The notes under the pieces are model-generated. The model had not been told where the DNA came from. It saw only the letters and a program-made list of their open reading frames with translations, and ran no database searches. From CAZFCK01 sp964517355 (GTDB taxonomy: Bacteria; Desulfobacterota; Desulfovibrionia; Desulfovibrionales; Desulfovibrionaceae): 12,211 nt of DNA. The position numbers and the translations under genes were made by a program. Position 1 is the first letter of the stretch. The number at the start of each line of letters is the position of its first letter. The DNA lies in the NCBI GenBank assembly GCA_964517355.1, contig CAZFCK010000143.1, forward strand, positions 1 through 12,211. The letters are read 5' to 3'. Positions 12,200 through 12,211 of the stretch are shown piece by piece.

Positions 12200-12211
12200 T
12201 ATGCATTTCCC

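Overview
The window looks like a chromosomal segment from a sulfate- or sulfur-respiring bacterium of the Desulfovibrionaceae type (Desulfovibrio or a close relative). The best support is a 60-residue ferredoxin whose cysteine layout closely resembles Desulfovibrio gigas ferredoxin, followed by a coenzyme A-disulfide/polysulfide reductase-rhodanese fusion. The G+C-rich coding style fits. This placement rests on family knowledge; no database search was possible.

Layout. On the minus strand at the left end lie a zinc-finger ParA-type ATPase (879-1955), preceded by a possible 12-residue leader peptide (2036-2074), and downstream of it a ribbon-helix-helix-like protein (138-557). On the plus strand follow a ferredoxin (2350-2532, terminator at 2654-2688), the FAD oxidoreductase-rhodanese fusion (2821-4530), a small exported helical protein (5020-5424), and an FMN riboswitch (5622-5766) controlling a single-domain ribB (5879-6568). 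A two-component pair (response regulator 7225-7899, overlapping histidine kinase 7880-9274) and a DegP/HtrA periplasmic protease (9748-11175, or from 9628) come next. A small His-containing helical protein (11378-11626) is on the minus strand.

How the genes may work together. The response regulator, kinase and DegP form a plausible envelope-stress unit. The ferredoxin and the oxidoreductase are both redox proteins but are separated by a terminator. RibB makes a flavin precursor and is under FMN feedback control. The ParA and ribbon-helix-helix-like proteins resemble the two protein halves of a partition or cargo-positioning system.

The most unusual part is the intergenic DNA. It is a mosaic of dispersed repeats: a family of long G-rich/C-rich hairpins with conserved flanks, a short repeat with a GCCTTGTTTCAAGGC core in four copies, a roughly 90-bp repeat in three copies, and hairpins of the AGAGCATCT...AGATGCTCT type. 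One copy of the 90-bp repeat is interrupted by a 229-bp insertion (6646-6874). That insertion has 15-bp imperfect terminal inverted repeats and a TAAA duplication, and an empty-site copy is present in the same window at 12051-12144. This looks like a non-autonomous transposable element (MITE).
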